Source: Thalassobacillus sp. CUG 92003 (lineage in GTDB: Bacteria; Bacillota; Bacilli; Bacillales; Halobacillaceae). Taken from it: a stretch of 64,000 bases of DNA. The DNA lies in NCBI RefSeq assembly GCF_013618635.1, contig NZ_JABLSJ010000005.1, positions 62,001 to 126,000 on the forward strand, written 5' to 3'. Shown piece after piece: positions 1 through 7,271 of the stretch (the first letter of the stretch is position 1; every line of letters begins with the position of its first letter). The position numbers were made by a program, and so were the translations under genes. Under the pieces are notes generated by a model that was given only the letters and a program-made list of their open reading frames with translations, did not search any database and was not told where the DNA came from.

Positions 1-161
1 CATCCCTTCTGCGGTTTCGCGATGTTAAAAAAGGCGAGTTTTTATTGGGGCGCCAGATCCCCTCAGATGATCCCGTTTTAAAAGATGGTGAGGCATTCCT
101 GCAATACGCTAAAGAAACTTTTGAATACCTATTCCCATGGTATCGTAAAGCATTTTTATAA
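1..161 (+). CDS. C-terminal end of an unrecognised protein (partial)
   Basis: An open frame enters from the left edge and ends at the TAA at 159-161. The visible 52 residues end in Phe-Pro-Trp-Tyr-Arg-Lys-Ala-Phe-Leu and are charged and soluble, with no transmembrane segment. The tail vaguely recalls nucleotidyltransferase-like YgxA proteins, but this is memory only and I do not assign it. The stop codon lies inside the 8-bp target duplication of the mobile element that follows, so the insertion left the reading frame intact. Confidence 0.6.
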   Translation, partial: SLLRFRDVKKGEFLLGRQIPSDDPVLKDGEAFLQYAKETFEYLFPWYRKAFL

Positions 162-202
162 GGTTCTGTTAAAGTTTGTTGTTGATATTTGATATGGATA
201 TT

Positions 203-246
203 TATCTCGAAACGGAGTCTTTCGCGAAAGACTCCGTTTCGAGATA
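203..246. repeat. 44-bp perfect palindrome inside element copy 1
   Basis: The sequence reads identically on both strands over 44 bp, centred between 224 and 225 on TTTCGCGAAA, with arms containing CTCGAAACGGAGTC. A related but broken version is at the matching end of the second element (about 27778-27836). It could form a cruciform in DNA or a long hairpin in RNA. Confidence 0.85.
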
Positions 247-275
247 ACTGGTGTTCGTTGCCGTATTAAGCGTCA

Positions 276-597
276 GGGGTGGTTGGGAAGCTACTCGCTT
301 TCCTGTGGGGATGGCGGCAAGCCTTCTCGGACTTCGTCCTGTGGGGTCTTGCCTACTTCCTTCTCCGCTAATTAATTGGGTATTTGCCTTCTGGATAGAA
401 TCCCTGCCGTATTTTACCTATCCAGCTGCGGCGTCTAGCGGCTAGTGAGACTTCCCTCGCTTCTGTACGATAAGTCAACATCGAATCACGTCGTTCTTCG
501 TGTTTCCTTTATCTCCTCCAGCTCAGTCCAGTCCATACGCCGCTGATCAAGACGCCTCCGCTTTCAGGTGGGAGTCTCGCAGCTTCCCAACCACCCC
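276..597. repeat. Nested repeat with 16-bp inverted ends within element copy 1
   Basis: GGGGTGGTTGGGAAGC at 276-291 is exactly inverted at 582-597, delimiting a 322-bp segment inside the larger element. Its left part carries the GC-rich motif seen elsewhere in the window (GCTTTCC...GGGTCTTGCC, minus orientation), and its right part carries the repeat shared with 9463-9530. It looks like a second repeat inserted into, or captured by, the first. No convincing protein-coding frame is present. Confidence 0.6.
470..535 (-). repeat. Intergenic repeat family C, copy in minus orientation
   Basis: On the minus strand this stretch matches 9463-9530 at most positions, including GACTGGACTGAGCTGGAGGA and GGAAACACGAAGAAC, followed by GATGTTGACTTA. 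The shared block is about 65-70 bp. I recall similar sequences between genes in other Bacillaceae but cannot name the family. Confidence 0.7.
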
Positions 598-794
598 ATT
601 CGATATATAAAAGAAACGAACCCCTACCCCAGAAAGATTGTCTTCCACGATTTCTGTTTTATAAACGTAAAGCGCTTTATAGCAAGCTTTCATACTCAGA
701 GTGGATGCCGTGGATGTTTATATTCCTGCGCGTTCCTTGCGTATAAAAAGCTGCTTATTGCGAAAGTGATTTCGAGAAACATATAAGGCAAGGG

Positions 795-900
795 TCGTTG
801 GGGAAGGGTGAGACTCCCGCGGGAGAAGGAGCTAGGCGAGACCCCGCAAGGCTTGCCTGAGGAGGCTCGCCAGTTCCCCCGTAGGAAAGCTAATCCTTCC
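795..900 (+). repeat. GC-rich intergenic motif (GACTCCCGCGGGA ... GAGGAGGCTC ... GGAAAGC)
   Basis: This stretch contains GAGACTCCCGCGGGAG, GAGACCCCGCAAGG, GAGGAGGCTCGCC and GTAGGAAAGC in order, bracketed by inverted GTTGGGGAAGG / CCTTCCCCAAC. The same ordered motif recurs, often on the other strand, at about 4975-5075, 27450-27560 and 30325-30440, and in shortened form at 27703-27762. It is far more GC-rich than its surroundings and strongly self-complementary. This is a common style of Bacillaceae intergenic repeat whose role is unknown to me. Confidence 0.65.
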
Positions 901-1125
901 CCAACGGCCCTAAACCCAAACAAACATCTCGAAACTAAGCTTCCACAATAGTGGGGCTTTAGTTGAATTAGCCCAATATATATAAAATGAAGAACTCCCA
1001 TGAAATTGGAAGTTCTTTTGTTAGTAATATCAACACTAAACTTTACAGAGCCTTTTATAAAAATAACCTGTAATAAAAGAATGAATCGCTGTATATTCAT
1101 CCCTTCCATTTAACAGGACCTACAA

Positions 1126-1167
1126 GAAAAAAAAACCCAGAGCCCTCGCAGGCAACTGGGATTTTTT
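1126..1167. terminator. Rho-independent terminator, bidirectional form
   Basis: CCCAG at 1136-1140 pairs with CTGGG at 1156-1160, flanked by a ten-base A run on the left and a T run on the right. It lies just past the stop of the minus-strand UPF0223 gene and would end that transcript. Confidence 0.7.
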
Positions 1168-1187
1168 CATATATACATAATTGGCTC

Positions 1188-1460
1188 TTAAAGTTTTATT
1201 TTTTGGCCATCTTCGGATGCTCTGGCCTTTTTGACCGCATGATAGCACGAGTATCCGGATTCTTTCTCAAATTGACCGCACAATGTTTTTTCTTCACTTT
1301 TAGAAGGGACGATTTGCTTGAACCTTGAGTAAGCAAGCAACAGCTCTTCCCTATTTACAGAACTCTCATAAGCTTGTTCAACTAAAGAATAAAAGTTGAT
1401 GACGTCGATAATCTCCTGCTTATTCCAGTACACTTCGTCGATCGGATACGTGTAATTCAT
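1188..1460 (-). CDS. yktA: UPF0223 family protein (YktA)
   Basis: The 90-residue product matches the UPF0223/YktA family as I remember it: an N-terminal YPIDE-type start, a central EELLLAYSRFKQIVPSK block, then EEKTLCGQFEKESGYSCY. These proteins are small, soluble, helical and of unknown function. The ATG at 1460 is preferred over one nine codons upstream because AAAAGGGG sits at the right spacing and the family begins here. It follows the nitronate monooxygenase-like gene by 14 bp and probably shares its transcript. In B. subtilis yktA lies next to speA and the sr1 gene, as here. Confidence 0.85.
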   Translation of the reverse strand: MNYTYPIDEVYWNKQEIIDVINFYSLVEQAYESSVNREELLLAYSRFKQIVPSKSEEKTLCGQFEKESGYSCYHAVKKARASEDGQKIKL

Positions 1461-1474
1461 CTTATCACCCCTTT

Positions 1475-2434
1475 TTACTGCTGCCACTTTTTAGTTATGT
1501 CTGACGCTTCTTGATCGATACGCGCAAACAATTCACTCACAGACGGCACATCATTTATTCGGCCAGTAATTTGTCCAGCCCATCCGAAACCTGCTTCCGG
1601 ATGGCCATCATAAATATATTTTTTATTTGCGCTTCCACTAATATACGTTTTTAATCCTTCATATCCCGGAGCATCTTTCTCAAGGGCTATGATTTGTTCA
1701 GTCCAGTTATTTGTCAGTGCCCGGGCAGGTGCCTGCAAAGAACGCTTTATGACAGTTGTGGCCTTTTCATCTGCGTCTAACAATGCTTGTTTATAGGTTT
1801 GATGGGCGTGAACACATTCCTTCGTTGCAATGAACCTCGTCCCCATCTCAACGCCCTCTGCCCCGAGAGCAAGAGCTGCCATCAACCCGCGGCCATCTCC
1901 CACGCCTCCAGAAGCTATGACAGGTATATCAACCGCATCAACTACTTGCGGTGTGAGCACAAAAGTCCCTACATCATCTCGCCCGATATGACCTCCGCCT
2001 TCTTGGCCTACCACCATGACCGCATCAGCACCTAGTTCTTCAGCCTTTTCAGCCTGCCTTCTTGCTGCCACCAGTACTAACGTTTTTATACCCGTGCCTC
2101 GGACACTATCAAGCACAGGCTTTGGATTGCCACCGGTCACTGATATGACGGGGACCTTTTCTTTAACGGCAATCTCCACCATATGGTCGAACTTCCTGCC
2201 GTGTTGCCCAATGGCGAAATTGACCCCGAATGGCCGATCGGTTAATTGTCTGACCTGCTTTATTTCAGTTTCAAGCTGGTCAGGACCATCCATGCTCATC
2301 GCAGTGATTTGGCCAAGTCCGCCTGCATTTGAAACAGCTGAGGCGAGTTCTGAATAAGCTAAATAGGCAAGACCGCCTTGAATGATCGGATATGTAATAT
2401 TCAATAATTCTGTTACACGTGTGTTGAAATGCAT
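1475..2434 (-). CDS. Nitronate monooxygenase / FabK-type flavoprotein
   Basis: A 319-residue FMN-dependent TIM-barrel protein of the 2-nitropropane dioxygenase group, which oxidises alkyl nitronates or, as FabK, reduces enoyl-ACP. Visible signatures are PIIQGG near the N terminus, AVSNAGGLGQI, the glycine-rich phosphate-binding GQEGGGHIGR, then DIPVIASGGVGDGRG and LGAEGVEMGTRF. The ATG at 2434 has GGGAGCTG upstream; an earlier Met at 2455 lacks a site. Sequence alone does not separate the nitronate and enoyl-ACP activities. It is convergent with nothing and divergent from speA. Confidence 0.85.
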   Translation of the reverse strand: MHFNTRVTELLNITYPIIQGGLAYLAYSELASAVSNAGGLGQITAMSMDGPDQLETEIKQVRQLTDRPFGVNFAIGQHGRKFDHMVEIAVKEKVPVISVTGGNPKPVLDSVRGTGIKTLVLVAARRQAEKAEELGADAVMVVGQEGGGHIGRDDVGTFVLTPQVVDAVDIPVIASGGVGDGRGLMAALALGAEGVEMGTRFIATKECVHAHQTYKQALLDADEKATTVIKRSLQAPARALTNNWTEQIIALEKDAPGYEGLKTYISGSANKKYIYDGHPEAGFGWAGQITGRINDVPSVSELFARIDQEASDITKKWQQ

Positions 2435-2566
2435 ACACTTCAGCTCCCTCATCATTATTTGTATTTATTTTACCATGAATCCTGCTGATCATAATAACTA
2501 GCCAGTTATTCTCCCGTTTGCTATAATTCAAATGCTTAAGATACTGAATAGAATGAGGTGTTAAAT

Positions 2567-4036
2567 TTGGATCAACATCGTACGCCGCTGTTTACAGGGG
2601 TGCTGGAACATACCTCAAAGCAACCGCTCCAATTTCATATTCCCGGGCATAAACAAGGCAAGGGAATGGACGAAGAATTCAAGACATTTATCGGGGAGAG
2701 CGCACTTTCGATTGATTTAATAAATATAGAACCCTTAGATGATCTTCACAACCCCCGAGGAATCTTGAAAGAAGCACAGGAGTTAGCAGCTGATGCCTTT
2801 GGGGCTGATTTCACATTCTTCTCTGTGCAAGGAACAAGCGGGGCGATTATGACTATGGTTCTTAGTGTTTGCTGCCCGGGGGATAAGATAGTTGTTCCCC
2901 GCAATGTTCATAAGTCTGTAACCTCAGCTATCATCTTTGCGGGGGCCACCCCCATTTTCATTCATCCTGAGCTTGATCATCAACATGGTATCTCCCATGG
3001 CATTACGCCAGAAGCAGTTGCAAACGCCTGTGAAGCTCACCCTGATGCAAAAGCTGTACTCGTCATCAACCCAACCTATTTCGGCATCGCAGCAGATTTA
3101 AAACAAATCGTAACCATTGCCCATCAATATGCGATTCCTGTCCTTGTTGATGAAGCTCACGGCGTTCATATCCATTTTCACGAAGATTTACCTCTTTCAG
3201 CTATGCAAGCGGGAGCAGACATGGCAGCAACAAGCGTCCATAAACTTGGGGGTTCTCTTACCCAAAGCTCAGTCTTAAATTTAAACGAAGGACTCGTTAA
3301 CCGAGAGCGCGTGCAATCCGTTATTTCGATGATTACGACCACGTCTACCTCATACTTGCTTCTTTCTTCATTGGACACAGCAAGACGGCAGTTAGCCCTT
3401 GAAGGAAGAGCGCAAATCGGACACACCATTCATATGGCCGACCATGCTCGCAAGGAGATCAACCGTATCCCTCGCCTATTTTGCGCAGGCAGCGAAATAT
3501 TGAGTAACGGAGCTACGTTCGATTGGGACCCAACCAAATTAATCATCTCAGTCAAAGAACTTGGCATTTCCGGACACGATGCAGAACTCTGGTTAAGACA
3601 CCATCATCGTATTGAAGTAGAACTATCCGATTTATATAATATCCTGTGTTTGATCACGCCGGCCGACAGAGAATCAGACGTCAAACGCTTGATTCACGCC
3701 TTAAAAGAAATGGAGGAGAAGCACTCTCCGGAAACGTGTGTATACAACATGGCTGTCGAGGTGCCTGAGATTCCTGTCTTAGCGCTCACCCCACGGGATG
3801 CTTTTTATGCTGATACGGAAATTGTCGGTTATCACCAAGCCATCGGAAGAATAAGCGCCGAGTTCATCATGATATACCCACCAGGCATCCCCGTTTTTTT
3901 ACCGGGCGAAATTATTACTCAGGAGAATCTTGATTATATCGATAAAAACTTAGCTGCCGGTCTCCCTGTTCAAGGTCCAGAGGATGAATCGTTACAAACC
4001 TTACGTGTCATCAAAGAACACCGGGCTTTTCAATAA
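2567..4036 (+). CDS. speA: Arginine decarboxylase SpeA (Orn/Lys/Arg decarboxylase family)
   Basis: A PLP enzyme of the bacterial fold-III-like Orn/Lys/Arg decarboxylases, expected to make agmatine from arginine for polyamine synthesis. The 489-residue product has FHIPGHKQG near the N terminus, SVQGTSGAI, NPTYFG, VDEAHG and the lysine of TSVHKLGGS (about Lys226) that should carry PLP. Length matches B. subtilis SpeA. The TTG at 2567 is preferred: GAGGTG lies seven bases upstream, whereas the in-frame GTG at 2558 overlaps that site. It sits beside SR1P and yktA, as in B. subtilis. Substrate preference (arginine versus lysine) is inferred from synteny. Confidence 0.85.
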   Translation: MDQHRTPLFTGVLEHTSKQPLQFHIPGHKQGKGMDEEFKTFIGESALSIDLINIEPLDDLHNPRGILKEAQELAADAFGADFTFFSVQGTSGAIMTMVLSVCCPGDKIVVPRNVHKSVTSAIIFAGATPIFIHPELDHQHGISHGITPEAVANACEAHPDAKAVLVINPTYFGIAADLKQIVTIAHQYAIPVLVDEAHGVHIHFHEDLPLSAMQAGADMAATSVHKLGGSLTQSSVLNLNEGLVNRERVQSVISMITTTSTSYLLLSSLDTARRQLALEGRAQIGHTIHMADHARKEINRIPRLFCAGSEILSNGATFDWDPTKLIISVKELGISGHDAELWLRHHHRIEVELSDLYNILCLITPADRESDVKRLIHALKEMEEKHSPETCVYNMAVEVPEIPVLALTPRDAFYADTEIVGYHQAIGRISAEFIMIYPPGIPVFLPGEIITQENLDYIDKNLAAGLPVQGPEDESLQTLRVIKEHRAFQ

Positions 4037-4055
4037 GATCAACCCCCAGTAAACC

Positions 4056-4112
4056 AAAAAGGTCTGACCCGATTTCCTGGAACACTCGCAGGAATCCGGG
4101 TCAGACCTTTAT
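4056..4112. terminator. Bidirectional terminator between speA and SR1P
   Basis: GGTCTGACCCG at 4061-4071 pairs exactly with CGGGTCAGACC at 4097-4107, flanked by A and T runs. It can end speA on the plus strand and the short SR1P transcript on the minus strand. Confidence 0.9.
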
Positions 4113-4126
4113 TTGAATTCACCTTA

Positions 4127-4240
4127 CTATTTATTTTTTTCGGAATCGCAAGTCGGGCATTTACTGTAAAGAGTCGACACTTTTTCATTTTCGTAATGTT
4201 CAATTACTCTTTGGCAATCCTGGCATACAATGGTCCCCAT
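4127..4240 (-). CDS. SR1P-like GapA-binding peptide (dual-function SR1 sRNA locus)
   Basis: This 37-residue peptide starts MGTIVCQDCQ and ends with a second Cys pair, KCPTCDSEK, so four cysteines form a likely zinc ribbon. The start, length and VSTLY segment match the SR1P peptide of B. subtilis as I recall it. SR1P binds glyceraldehyde-3-phosphate dehydrogenase GapA, and its RNA SR1 also pairs with ahrC mRNA. AAGGGAG stands ten bases before the ATG. A strong promoter with a cre-like site precedes it and a terminator follows, giving a transcript near 230 nt. Synteny with speA and yktA supports the call. The antisense role is not testable here. Confidence 0.85.
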   Translation of the reverse strand: MGTIVCQDCQRVIEHYENEKVSTLYSKCPTCDSEKNK

Positions 4241-4265
4241 ACTTTTCCAACTCCCTTGTAATTAA

Positions 4266-4279
4266 TGTAATCGCTTTCG
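4266..4279 (-). promoter_or_regulatory. cre-like (CcpA) site in the SR1P leader
   Basis: TGTAATCGCTTTCG (plus-strand reading) matches the catabolite-responsive consensus TGWAANCGNTNWCA at every position but the last. It lies just downstream of the predicted transcription start, where CcpA would block elongation. SR1 of B. subtilis is known to be lower on sugar through CcpN and CcpA, so the position makes sense. Confidence 0.6.
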
Positions 4280-4289
4280 ATATACCTTT

Positions 4290-4318
4290 ATTTTAATGTG
4301 TCACATTAGAAAAATCAA
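4290..4318 (-). promoter_or_regulatory. Sigma-A promoter of the SR1P locus with a palindromic operator candidate
   Basis: On the minus strand TTGATT (4318-4313) and TAAAAT (4295-4290) are separated by exactly 17 bp. The spacer contains the inverted repeat TAATGTG-T-CACATTA at 4294-4308, whose arms are perfectly complementary, a probable repressor site. Whether this is a CcpN site or another regulator's is not decidable from sequence. Confidence 0.6.
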
Positions 4319-4446
4319 CCCCAATTAGTATGACACAATCAAAAATATGTTATTTTAGATGTATGCGAGACTTCTTATATCATTCTTAATAACAAGTCTA
4401 TGCTTTCCATTGACGAATATAATCCTGATAAGGAGGTGGCACGGCC

Positions 4447-4857
4447 GTGGAGAAACAAGCTGTATTATATGTTAATAAGAGTAAAATAGAAGATTCTCTT
4501 GAGGTGACACTTCAACGTTTGCTGCAGGACTATGAGTCAGTTAAAAAGAAAACCGGGGACCAACTAGGATGGGCTTTTGAACATCGAGCATTCCCTTATA
4601 CGATTGAACGTATATCGCATGACGATCACGAAGGACTGCTCTTACAAGGGAAAAATAAAGATTACCATCAGATCGAGCTCGTTACATCAACTCCTTCCAC
4701 TCAGCAACCGCTTGTCTACATTAATTTGCATGAGAAGGCCACGCACGGAGATTTATCAAAGGCAATCGAATTAGCAAAATTTATTGCCGAAAGAATCTGT
4801 TCGAAACTCCAATTATTTAATGGCAGAGTGATGACGTATCAACCCGTTAAAAAATGA
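4447..4857 (+). CDS. Small soluble protein, possibly DUF1885 family
   Basis: A 136-residue protein with no signal peptide or membrane segment. The GTG start is well supported by AAGGAGGTGG upstream. Features are an N-terminal helix-rich half, a GWAFEHRAFPYTI block and the segment PLVYINLHEKATHGDLSKAIELAKFIAE. The arrangement recalls the structurally solved but uncharacterised DUF1885 proteins of Bacillaceae, from memory only. Its stop is two bases before the start of repeat family B, whose hairpin probably serves as its terminator. Function is unknown. Confidence 0.7.
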   Translation: MEKQAVLYVNKSKIEDSLEVTLQRLLQDYESVKKKTGDQLGWAFEHRAFPYTIERISHDDHEGLLLQGKNKDYHQIELVTSTPSTQQPLVYINLHEKATHGDLSKAIELAKFIAERICSKLQLFNGRVMTYQPVKK

Positions 4858-4859
4858 AA

Positions 4860-5117
4860 GAGGTTGGAACAAAACGAAACAAAACACAAAAATCCCGAAC
4901 GATTTCAGCGAAACGTTCGGAATTTTTGTGTTTTGTGTTTAGGGAGGTGTTCCATGACCGCTCTGTCAAAACACGCCGCTTTCCACGGGCACGGCCTATG
5001 CTTCCTCGAAAAGCAACGGACGCTTTTCTGAGGAATCTTCGGCTCGCGCTGTTCCCATAGTCTACGTGTTTTGTACGCTCATGAACATCACCTCTGATTC
5101 ACTTATGTCTTCATCTC
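4860..5117. repeat. Intergenic repeat family B, copy 1 (portable terminator plus GC-rich motif)
   Basis: It begins GAGGTTGGAACAAAAC and ends ACTTATGTCTTCATCTC, similar to the copy at 30227-30519. The left third is a hairpin: CCGAACG pairs with CGTTCGG, nested in complementary ACACAAAAAT / ATTTTTGTGT, resembling an intrinsic terminator. The middle holds the GC-rich motif in minus orientation (GCTTTCCACGGGCACGGCC ... CGGCTCGCGCTGTTCCC). It starts two bases after the stop of the preceding gene. Confidence 0.75.
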
Positions 5118-5119
5118 TT

Positions 5120-6001
5120 TTATTCTTCAGATTGGCCTGGAACACGGATTGTATCTGGATCAATCAAGCCATACCCTTTTTCTTTAAGGCCTTTGATAAT
5201 ATCGTCTAAGGCGTTGGCTGTCCACTCACGATCATGCATGAGCAAATTGGCGCCATTATTAAGCAATGAGGTATTCACCATAATATCCGCAAGATCGGAT
5301 GCGTTGGTATATTTTTCGTTCCAATCGTATCCATAGGTCCAATTCATTACCAACATTCCCTCTTCCTTGGCCAATTGCTTAGAGTAATCAGTGTTCTGCC
5401 CAAACGGCGCCCGGAAGAAATCAGGTCGCTCGCCGATGATTTTTTCTATCTTGTCATTAAGACCCACTATTTCCTCGCTTTGTTCTTTTTTAGATAAATC
5501 AGGTAATGAAGCATGAGTGTTCGTGTGATTTCCTATGGGAAAGCCCATGTCATGAATCTGTTTTAACTTTTTCTTATCTTCATCACTGTCGATGAAATGA
5601 CCATTGACAAAAAATATGGCAGGTGCTTTTTGTTTTTTTAATATTTTCGCCATTTCTACCGCATACTGATCGGGTGCATCATCAATTGTCAGCAACACTA
5701 CCTTGCTTTCCGCATCGTTAATTGGTTCAAAATTCCAAGCGTCTGTCAGTTTATACATCGGTGAGTCAGGTTTTTGGTCTGCTTCATCATCTTCTGATTC
5801 TGATGCTTCCTCTGACTCTTCTTCTTCTTTTTCTTTTTCTTGTGTTTCGTCTTCTTTACCTGACTCTGTCTCTTCGTTGGTTATTTCTTGAGACGCTTCT
5901 TCTTGTTCAGGTTCTTCTGTGTTATTGTTGCCTGAAGTTTCCTGTTGTCCGCAAGCAGCCAGCAAAAGAAGCGTCGTCACCAATACAATCAATCGTTTCA
6001 T
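5120..6001 (-). CDS. Polysaccharide deacetylase lipoprotein (NodB domain)
   Basis: The 293-residue product begins with a lipoprotein signal ending LLLAAC at Cys17, followed by a linker of about 60 residues that is almost wholly Glu, Asp and Ser, and then a NodB domain from about residue 80. Motifs are LTIDDAP (the usual form is TFDDG, but both aspartates are kept), the metal pair NHTNTHAS, FRAPFG and a C-terminal LLMHDREW. It should remove acetyl groups from peptidoglycan or another glycan outside the membrane. The acidic linker fits a salt-adapted cell. RBS GGGGGC precedes the ATG. Substrate is unknown. Confidence 0.85.
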   Translation of the reverse strand: MKRLIVLVTTLLLLAACGQQETSGNNNTEEPEQEEASQEITNEETESGKEDETQEKEKEEEESEEASESEDDEADQKPDSPMYKLTDAWNFEPINDAESKVVLLTIDDAPDQYAVEMAKILKKQKAPAIFFVNGHFIDSDEDKKKLKQIHDMGFPIGNHTNTHASLPDLSKKEQSEEIVGLNDKIEKIIGERPDFFRAPFGQNTDYSKQLAKEEGMLVMNWTYGYDWNEKYTNASDLADIMVNTSLLNNGANLLMHDREWTANALDDIIKGLKEKGYGLIDPDTIRVPGQSEE

Positions 6002-6136
6002 TACATTGCCCCCATTTGTTATGTATTTCCATTCATCATTATAGTAACTTTTTCGACGGATTTCACTATTAATTTGATTTGATTTATACTATAATGTGAA
6101 ATCGTGACTTAACGACTAGGAGTGAACAGGTTTCTT

Positions 6137-7204
6137 ATGCTGAATTCTCTTAAGCACTTCAAATTTTTTGGTGGTCGCACACTAAAAACGGGTGTATCCG
6201 TATTTATTACGGCTCTTATTTGCGGGTATTTTAATTTACCTGTTATATTTGCAGTCATAACAGCTATTGTGACGATTGAACATACAGCTGCTGACTCAAT
6301 TAAAAAAGCCTTTGTTCGTTTTCCTGCCTCAGTTATTGGTGCTCTGTTGGCCACCTTTTGCTATGGAATGTTCGGGAAAGGGGCATTGACGTTTGCGTTA
6401 GCCGCCACTCTAACGATTGCGATTTGTCACAAATTAAAGCTGGATGATGGAATCTTAGTTGCTACAATAACCGCTATTGCTATGATTCCCGATTTTCAAG
6501 ATCACTATGTTGTTTCATTCTTTTCTCGTTTGGGTACTACATCTATTGGAATCATAATTTCGACAATAGTCAACTTTTTCCTGTTGCCTCCTGACTATTC
6601 AGACCAGATTTACAAAAATATTAATGAATTGTATAATCAGGCCGCTGATTTATTAGACCAGATCATTGCAGAAGTAAGTAATCCATCAAAAATCAGCAAA
6701 AGGGGAATTCAGCGTTACTACCGTCAATTAACTGCAAAATTAGAAAAAACATACCAGCTTTCTCAATTTCAGCGGGAAGAATGGAAGTACCACAAACATA
6801 CGAAAGACGAGATGAAAGCATTCCAATTTGCCCAGAAAAAATTAGAAGCTTTTCAGCAAATTATTTACCACTTAGGAAATATGCAGTATGTTGACGTACA
6901 AAAAGGGGATTTTAAAGAACATGAAGTCATTTTACTGAAAGAAATACAAAGTTCATTTCAAATGGTTTTAAAAGACCCAACCCACTCCATATCTGAGAAC
7001 CAATTTGCCAAAATCCAGGAATTAGACGAACTATTTTGGAAGTGGAAGGAAGAACATGTGGAAGAAACGACAAAATATCGTCACCACCTCCCTTCACAAA
7101 CCATTTTATTGTATGAGCTGCTTTGTATGCACGATGTTCTTGAAGAGCTAGAACGAATGTCCAAATCAAGATACCAAACAGTATATCAGTGCTACATTCA
7201 ATAA
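6137..7204 (+). CDS. Aromatic acid exporter family membrane protein (YgaE/YqjA-like, FUSC-type)
   Basis: This 355-residue protein has four to five N-terminal hydrophobic segments (about residues 15-160) ending near FLLPPDYSDQIY, followed by a long charged helical cytoplasmic domain. That layout matches the ArAE_1/DUF939 proteins such as B. subtilis YgaE, related to aromatic-acid efflux proteins. The start is uncertain: ATG at 6137 is chosen because the in-frame GTG at 6122 overlaps the AGGAG. A TATAAT lies at 6090-6095. Substrate is unknown; aromatic acids are only the family name. Confidence 0.75.
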   Translation: MLNSLKHFKFFGGRTLKTGVSVFITALICGYFNLPVIFAVITAIVTIEHTAADSIKKAFVRFPASVIGALLATFCYGMFGKGALTFALAATLTIAICHKLKLDDGILVATITAIAMIPDFQDHYVVSFFSRLGTTSIGIIISTIVNFFLLPPDYSDQIYKNINELYNQAADLLDQIIAEVSNPSKISKRGIQRYYRQLTAKLEKTYQLSQFQREEWKYHKHTKDEMKAFQFAQKKLEAFQQIIYHLGNMQYVDVQKGDFKEHEVILLKEIQSSFQMVLKDPTHSISENQFAKIQELDELFWKWKEEHVEETTKYRHHLPSQTILLYELLCMHDVLEELERMSKSRYQTVYQCYIQ

Positions 7205-7271
7205 AAGCCCAGTTTATATGCCGCACTATTGCTGCTAACATGTGATTAATTATACAGAAAGGATGATGATA

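Larger units (their letters stand above)
162..1052. mobile_element. Transposase-less element with IS-type terminal inverted repeats (copy 1)
   Basis: The left end reads GGTTCTGTTAAAGTTTGTTG and the complement of the right end reads GGCTCTGTAAAGTTTAGTGT; both continue into TGATATT. The element is flanked by a perfect 8-bp direct repeat TTTTATAA at 154-161 and 1053-1060, the signature of transposition. No transposase frame lies within the 891 bp, so it is non-autonomous (MITE-like or a deletion derivative). A second copy with the same two end types lies at 27298-27875 in opposite orientation. An 8-bp AT-rich duplication fits families such as IS1595 or IS6, but the parent is not in the window. 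Confidence 0.8.

Noticed and set aside
251-445. Open frame of 64 codons inside element 1
   Set aside because: It lies across GC-rich repeat DNA, has no ribosome site, and has no recognisable protein features.
696-1109. 137-codon minus-strand frame across the right part of element 1
   Set aside because: It runs over the inverted end and the GC-rich motif; composition is that of repeats and no transposase motif appears.
4854-5060. 68-codon frame after the DUF1885-like gene
   Set aside because: It coincides with repeat family B and includes its terminator hairpin.
5722-6072. Plus-strand frames opposite the deacetylase gene
   Set aside because: They arise from the Glu/Ser-rich linker read on the opposite strand as Leu/Ser-rich sequence; no ribosome site.
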